From Deltaproteobacteria bacterium (GTDB lineage: Bacteria > Desulfobacterota > DSM-4660 > Desulfatiglandales > Desulfatiglandaceae): 8,522 bases of DNA. Shown here one piece after another: positions 5,686 through 8,522 of this stretch. A program made the translations under genes and the position numbers. The stretch covers positions 1 through 8,522 of the forward strand of contig JABGPV010000226.1 in assembly GCA_018644785.1 (NCBI GenBank). Reading direction: 5' to 3'. The notes beneath the pieces are model-generated. The model did not search any database. It saw only the letters and a list, made by a program, of their open reading frames with translations, and had not been told where the DNA came from. Each line of letters begins with the position of its first letter. The stretch's first letter is position 1.

Positions 5686-7065
5686 ATGAACAAAGCAATC
5701 AAACAATCCCTGAAAGATATTGTGGGTGCAGAGAATTTCACTGATTCTCTGATCGACCGCATCGCCTACGCAAAAGATGCTTCGGAACATCAGCACAGAC
5801 CTGATGCAGCCGTGTGGCCCATCAGCACAAACCAGGTGTCAGCCATCATGAAACTGGCAAACCGGGAAAAATTTCCGGTGGTCCCCAGGGGCGCCGGAAC
5901 GTCTCTGGCGGGGCTGGCGGTGCCGGAGCAGGGCGGCCTCATACTGGATCTGGGACGTATGGACAAAATCATCGACATTAAGATTGAAGACCGCCTGGCC
6001 GTGGTCCAGCCGGGGGTTATCTACGCAGAACTGGATCGTACCCTCTCCCCACACGGTTTCTTTTTCCCCCCGGATCCGGCCAGCGGCTCGGTGTGTACCC
6101 TTGGCGGAAATGTGGCCACGAACGCCGGCGGCATCAAAGGGGCCAAATATGGTACCACCAAAGATTATGTACTGGCTTTGGAAGTGGTGCTTCCCGATGG
6201 TCGTATTCTGCGTACCGGCTCCAAGTGCATGAAAAGTGTGTCCGGTTACGATTTAACAAAACTTTTTGTGGGCTCCGAAGGAACCCTGGGCGTGATTACC
6301 GAAATCACTTTCAAGGTAAATCCGAAGCCCCCCATGACGTCCACGGCCATGGCCACCTTTGAAACCCTGGAGGATGCCGGGCGGGCCATCAGTGAGATCA
6401 TGTACTCGGGAATTATCCCCAGCGCCCTTGAGGTGGTCGATCAGCAGTCTCTGATGGCCATCAATCAAAACACCGATCTCAACCTGCCGGAGGTAGAAGC
6501 CCTCCTCGTGGCTGAAACCGACGGGTATACCCGGGAAGAGACTGACTTCCAAATGACCAAAATAGTCAGCATCTTCGAGAAAAACAATGCCACCACAACC
6601 CGGCAGGCTGACTCGAAGGAAGAAGCGGCGGCCCTGTGGACCGCCCGAAAATCGGCTTATGGGGTCGTGGCCCGCATCAATAATAACCTCCTTGTAGAGG
6701 ACCTGGCAGTGCCCATGAGTAAGGTCCCGGACATGCTGAGATCCATCTCCGAGCTCGCCAAGAAACATAATCTGGCGATACCAACCGTTGGACATGCCGG
6801 TGACGGAAATCTCCATCCTGTGGTCTGTTTCGACGGGACCAATACGGATGAGGTCAAGCGAGTGGAAGAGGCATCGGCCGAGTTGTTTGAAAAGGTCATT
6901 GAGCTGGGCGGGACTTTGACCGGTGAACATGGCATTGGATTGGCGAAAGCGCATTTCATGGCGCTTGAACACGATGAGGTCGGTATGGATGTCATGCGCG
7001 CCATGAAAAAATTGTTTGATCCAAACAACATTCTCAATCCGGGCAAAATGGGGCTGGAGGCGTAA
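5686..7065 (+). CDS. GlcD-type FAD-linked 2-hydroxyacid dehydrogenase (glycolate / D-lactate dehydrogenase family)
   Basis: A 459-residue flavoprotein of the vanillyl-alcohol-oxidase (PCMH) fold. The FAD domain shows PRGAGTSLAG (67-76), GGNVATNAGG (140-149) and GYDLTKLFVGSEGTLG (187-202). The C-terminal FAD-oxidase domain has GHAGDGNLHP (369-378) and GEHGIG (413-418), whose histidines and acids bind the metal and substrate carboxylate in D-lactate and D-2-hydroxyglutarate dehydrogenases, then the usual ending DPNNILNPGK (445-454). It should oxidise a D-2-hydroxyacid to the 2-oxoacid. The stop TAA is directly followed by the ATG of the iron-sulfur partner, so the two are surely co-translated, like GlcD with GlcF or similar pairs in anaerobes. 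No GlcE lies between them. No signal peptide or membrane segment is seen. Substrate (lactate, glycolate or a pathway hydroxyacid) cannot be told from the sequence. Confidence 0.93.
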   Translation: MNKAIKQSLKDIVGAENFTDSLIDRIAYAKDASEHQHRPDAAVWPISTNQVSAIMKLANREKFPVVPRGAGTSLAGLAVPEQGGLILDLGRMDKIIDIKIEDRLAVVQPGVIYAELDRTLSPHGFFFPPDPASGSVCTLGGNVATNAGGIKGAKYGTTKDYVLALEVVLPDGRILRTGSKCMKSVSGYDLTKLFVGSEGTLGVITEITFKVNPKPPMTSTAMATFETLEDAGRAISEIMYSGIIPSALEVVDQQSLMAINQNTDLNLPEVEALLVAETDGYTREETDFQMTKIVSIFEKNNATTTRQADSKEEAAALWTARKSAYGVVARINNNLLVEDLAVPMSKVPDMLRSISELAKKHNLAIPTVGHAGDGNLHPVVCFDGTNTDEVKRVEEASAELFEKVIELGGTLTGEHGIGLAKAHFMALEHDEVGMDVMRAMKKLFDPNNILNPGKMGLEA

Positions 7066-8166
7066 ATGGACGGGAAGTATGAATTTGAAAAAAAATTCCG
7101 GGATCAGGTACTCAGGTGTTCAAGCTGTGGGTTTTGCAGGGCGGTCTGTCCCGTTTTCGGTCTCACCAAGCGCCCCGCATTTAATGCCCGTGGAAAAATG
7201 CTGATCTTGAAAGAGGTCATGGACGGAAATGTTGAGTTGAATGATGAGCTGGTCGAAACCCTCTTTCAGTGCACCACCTGTGCCGGCTGTACGAATCAGT
7301 GCCCTTCTGACGTGAACCCGCCGGAAATCATCAAGCAGGTGCGAAAAGACATGGTGCACAGGGGAACCTGCCATCCGGTCTTTGAGGGGATGAACCGGGT
7401 TTTGGCGGAATACAGCAATATCTACGGTGAAGATGCGCCCGAAGATTTTGAAAGGGAGCGAAATAAACAGGCTGAAATAGTCTTTTTTATCGGCTGTGTG
7501 GGGTCCTACCGCGAAGATGAGGCCACCCTGGCCACCCTTCATATCCTGGATCATCTGAAGGTCGATTATACCCTCATTGATGAAGTCTGTTGCAGCGGCG
7601 CGCTGGAAGACGTGGGGTTTAACGTCAATCAAAGGCTTTCACAGAAAAATGTGGACCTCATTCTGGCCACCGGCGCAAAAACCGTTATTACCGGTTGCCC
7701 CTACTGTTCGAGGACGTTCAACAACAAAACCGAATACAGCGCCCTCAAAGATGCGGGGATCGCCATCATCCATGTGAGTCAGTTCCTGAAGGATTTCGAT
7801 CTGGGGGTCAAAACGGATCAGTGGATCACCTACCATGACCCATGCGATCTGGGAAGACACGCCGGTATTTATGATGAACCCCGGGAAATCATCCGTAGAA
7901 TTGCACCGAATTTTGTGGAAATGAGACATAGCCGGGCTGACGCCCTTTGCTGCGGCGCTGGGGGCGGTGTACGCGGTGCCTTTCCCAAAAACTCCATCGC
8001 CATGGCGCGAAGGCGCCTGGAGGAAGTGGAAGAAATCGGAGCCGAAGTGGTGTTGACAGAATGTAATTCCTGTGTGCACAATCTGAATAACGCCAAACTG
8101 CGGGCGCAGAAATTTAAGATTTATACCATGACGCAGTTTTTGCGTGAGCTTCTGGAAGCGTCCTGA
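7066..8166 (+). CDS. GlcF/HdrD-like iron-sulfur protein with two [4Fe-4S] sites and two CCG domains
   Basis: A 366-residue electron-transfer protein. The N-terminal dicluster ferredoxin domain has C18, C21, C24, C28 and C69, C72, C75, C79, two full [4Fe-4S] sets. Two CCG (cysteine-rich) domains follow: C144, C175-C176, C211, C214, and C260, C295-C296, C333, C336. Both are complete, as in HdrB/HdrD-type proteins where such motifs can bind noncubane [4Fe-4S] clusters. The layout matches GlcF and LutA-like partners of FAD-linked hydroxyacid dehydrogenases. It would take electrons from the preceding flavoprotein and pass them to menaquinone, an electron-transfer flavoprotein or a heterodisulfide-reductase-like acceptor; which one is not shown. 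GGAGG at 7056-7060, inside the end of the preceding gene, gives a 5-nt spacer. No transmembrane segment is visible, so any membrane contact must be through a partner. Confidence 0.93.
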   Translation: MDGKYEFEKKFRDQVLRCSSCGFCRAVCPVFGLTKRPAFNARGKMLILKEVMDGNVELNDELVETLFQCTTCAGCTNQCPSDVNPPEIIKQVRKDMVHRGTCHPVFEGMNRVLAEYSNIYGEDAPEDFERERNKQAEIVFFIGCVGSYREDEATLATLHILDHLKVDYTLIDEVCCSGALEDVGFNVNQRLSQKNVDLILATGAKTVITGCPYCSRTFNNKTEYSALKDAGIAIIHVSQFLKDFDLGVKTDQWITYHDPCDLGRHAGIYDEPREIIRRIAPNFVEMRHSRADALCCGAGGGVRGAFPKNSIAMARRRLEEVEEIGAEVVLTECNSCVHNLNNAKLRAQKFKIYTMTQFLRELLEAS

Positions 8167-8177
8167 CCAGGAGCGCT
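8157..8177 (+). other. Imperfect hairpin over the stop codon of the iron-sulfur gene
   Basis: AGCGTCCTG at 8157-8165 pairs with CAGGA-G-CGCT at 8168-8177, with one bulged G. A transcript could form a stem of about eight pairs around GACC. The following bases are A-rich without a run of T, so it is not a normal intrinsic terminator. It could act as an RNA-stability or processing element between the genes. Confidence 0.35.
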
Positions 8178-8218
8178 AAATTTAAAATATTGGCATAAAA
8201 AACATTGGAGGGGGCTTT

Positions 8219-8522
8219 ATGAATTCGGGTGATTGGGCCGGGTTAAAACTGCCGGGCATGCGGATGGTTCAACAGCGGTTTGAAAGTGCGCCTGCAGCAG
8301 ATGTATTGGATGAAATTGACCGGGAGTGGTCCCGAATCCATAGGGGCCTGGATCTGCCTCGAGGGTCAAAGATCGCCATAGGCGTCGGCAGCCGGGGTAT
8401 ATCCAATCTGTCTGTTGTGGTGCAGGCCGTCGTGGCGCGCTTGAAAGAGGCCGGCCACGTCCCTTTTGTGACGCCTGCCATGGGGTCTCATGGCGGTGCA
8501 ACGGCACAAGGGCAGATGGATG
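8219..8522 (+). CDS. LarA-like protein (lactate racemase N-terminal domain / DUF2088), first 101 residues, runs off the right edge
   Basis: The frame is open to the last base. GGAGG at 8207-8211 lies 7 nt before the ATG, a strong ribosome site. After about 40 leading residues come KIAIGVGSRGISNL (51-64), a helix VVVQAVVARLKEAGH, and PFVTPAMGSHGGATAQGQ (82-99). This order of strand, GSRGI, helix and PAMGSHGGAT is what I know from LarA-like (lactate racemase family) proteins; H91 in GSHGG falls where LarA has an active-site histidine. LarA enzymes use a nickel pincer cofactor to racemise or epimerise 2-hydroxyacids. The cofactor-binding lysine lies beyond the edge, so it is unclear whether this is a catalytic member. 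It follows the GlcD/GlcF-like pair by 52 bp with no terminator, which fits a racemase feeding a stereospecific dehydrogenase. Confidence 0.8.
   Translation, partial: MNSGDWAGLKLPGMRMVQQRFESAPAADVLDEIDREWSRIHRGLDLPRGSKIAIGVGSRGISNLSVVVQAVVARLKEAGHVPFVTPAMGSHGGATAQGQMD

Noticed and set aside
5518..5796. Minus-strand open frame of 92 codons crossing the divergent gap
   Set aside because: It covers both the candidate promoter/operator and the start of the glcD-like gene, and its translation has no recognisable features.
6253..6972. Minus-strand open frame of 239 codons inside the glcD-like gene
   Set aside because: The plus strand encodes an intact, motif-complete flavoprotein here; the antisense product is rich in unpatterned H, G and F and has no sensible ribosome site.
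7120..7632. Minus-strand open frame of 170 codons opposite the iron-sulfur gene
   Set aside because: It mirrors the region encoding the paired [4Fe-4S] ligands and the first CCG domain; no independent coding signal was seen.
8217..8507. Minus-strand open frame of 96 codons at the right edge
   Set aside because: The plus strand has a strong ribosome site and LarA-family motifs across the same bases.

Overview
The window carries eight protein genes and two divergent transcription units on either side of a short control region (about 5492-5685). Every gene family present is typical of a strictly anaerobic, iron-sulfur-rich metabolism: a molybdenum hydroxylase with a 4-hydroxybenzoyl-CoA-reductase-type extra cluster, a GlcD/GlcF-type oxidoreductase with complete CCG domains, and a LarA-like protein. 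Base composition looks moderate, roughly half G+C. Together these suggest a sulfate-reducing or syntrophic bacterium of the Desulfobacterota (Desulfobacteraceae or Desulfosarcina-like). That placement is an inference from gene content, not from a marker gene.

Minus strand, read from 5491 leftwards past the left edge, tightly packed: the FAD subunit, the [2Fe-2S] subunit and the molybdopterin subunit of a xanthine-oxidase-family enzyme; then a saccharopine-dehydrogenase/lysine-6-dehydrogenase-like NAD(P) enzyme; then the first 157 residues of a class III aminotransferase of the glutamate-1-semialdehyde aminomutase type. Gaps of 15, 3, 43 and 17 bp, each with a Shine-Dalgarno sequence, suggest one operon. 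The FAD subunit has four cysteines spaced exactly as those that hold the extra [4Fe-4S] cluster of 4-hydroxybenzoyl-CoA reductase, but no aromatic-degradation gene is visible nearby.

Plus strand, from 5686 rightwards: a GlcD-type FAD-linked 2-hydroxyacid dehydrogenase, an iron-sulfur partner abutting it with no spacer, and, 52 bp on, the start of a LarA-like (lactate racemase family) protein. These read as a 2-hydroxyacid racemisation and oxidation module.

The control region holds a perfect 12-bp palindrome with a GTATAC core. It lies between a consensus TTGACA -35 box and a weak -10 box for the minus-strand operon, a classical repressor position. No regulator gene, transporter, molybdenum-cofactor maturation gene, nickel-pincer cofactor gene, RNA gene, mobile element or CRISPR array was seen. 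The most interesting point is a reductase-type molybdenum enzyme coupled to amino-acid-type enzymes, which could mark an undescribed anaerobic pathway for an amino compound or N-heterocycle.
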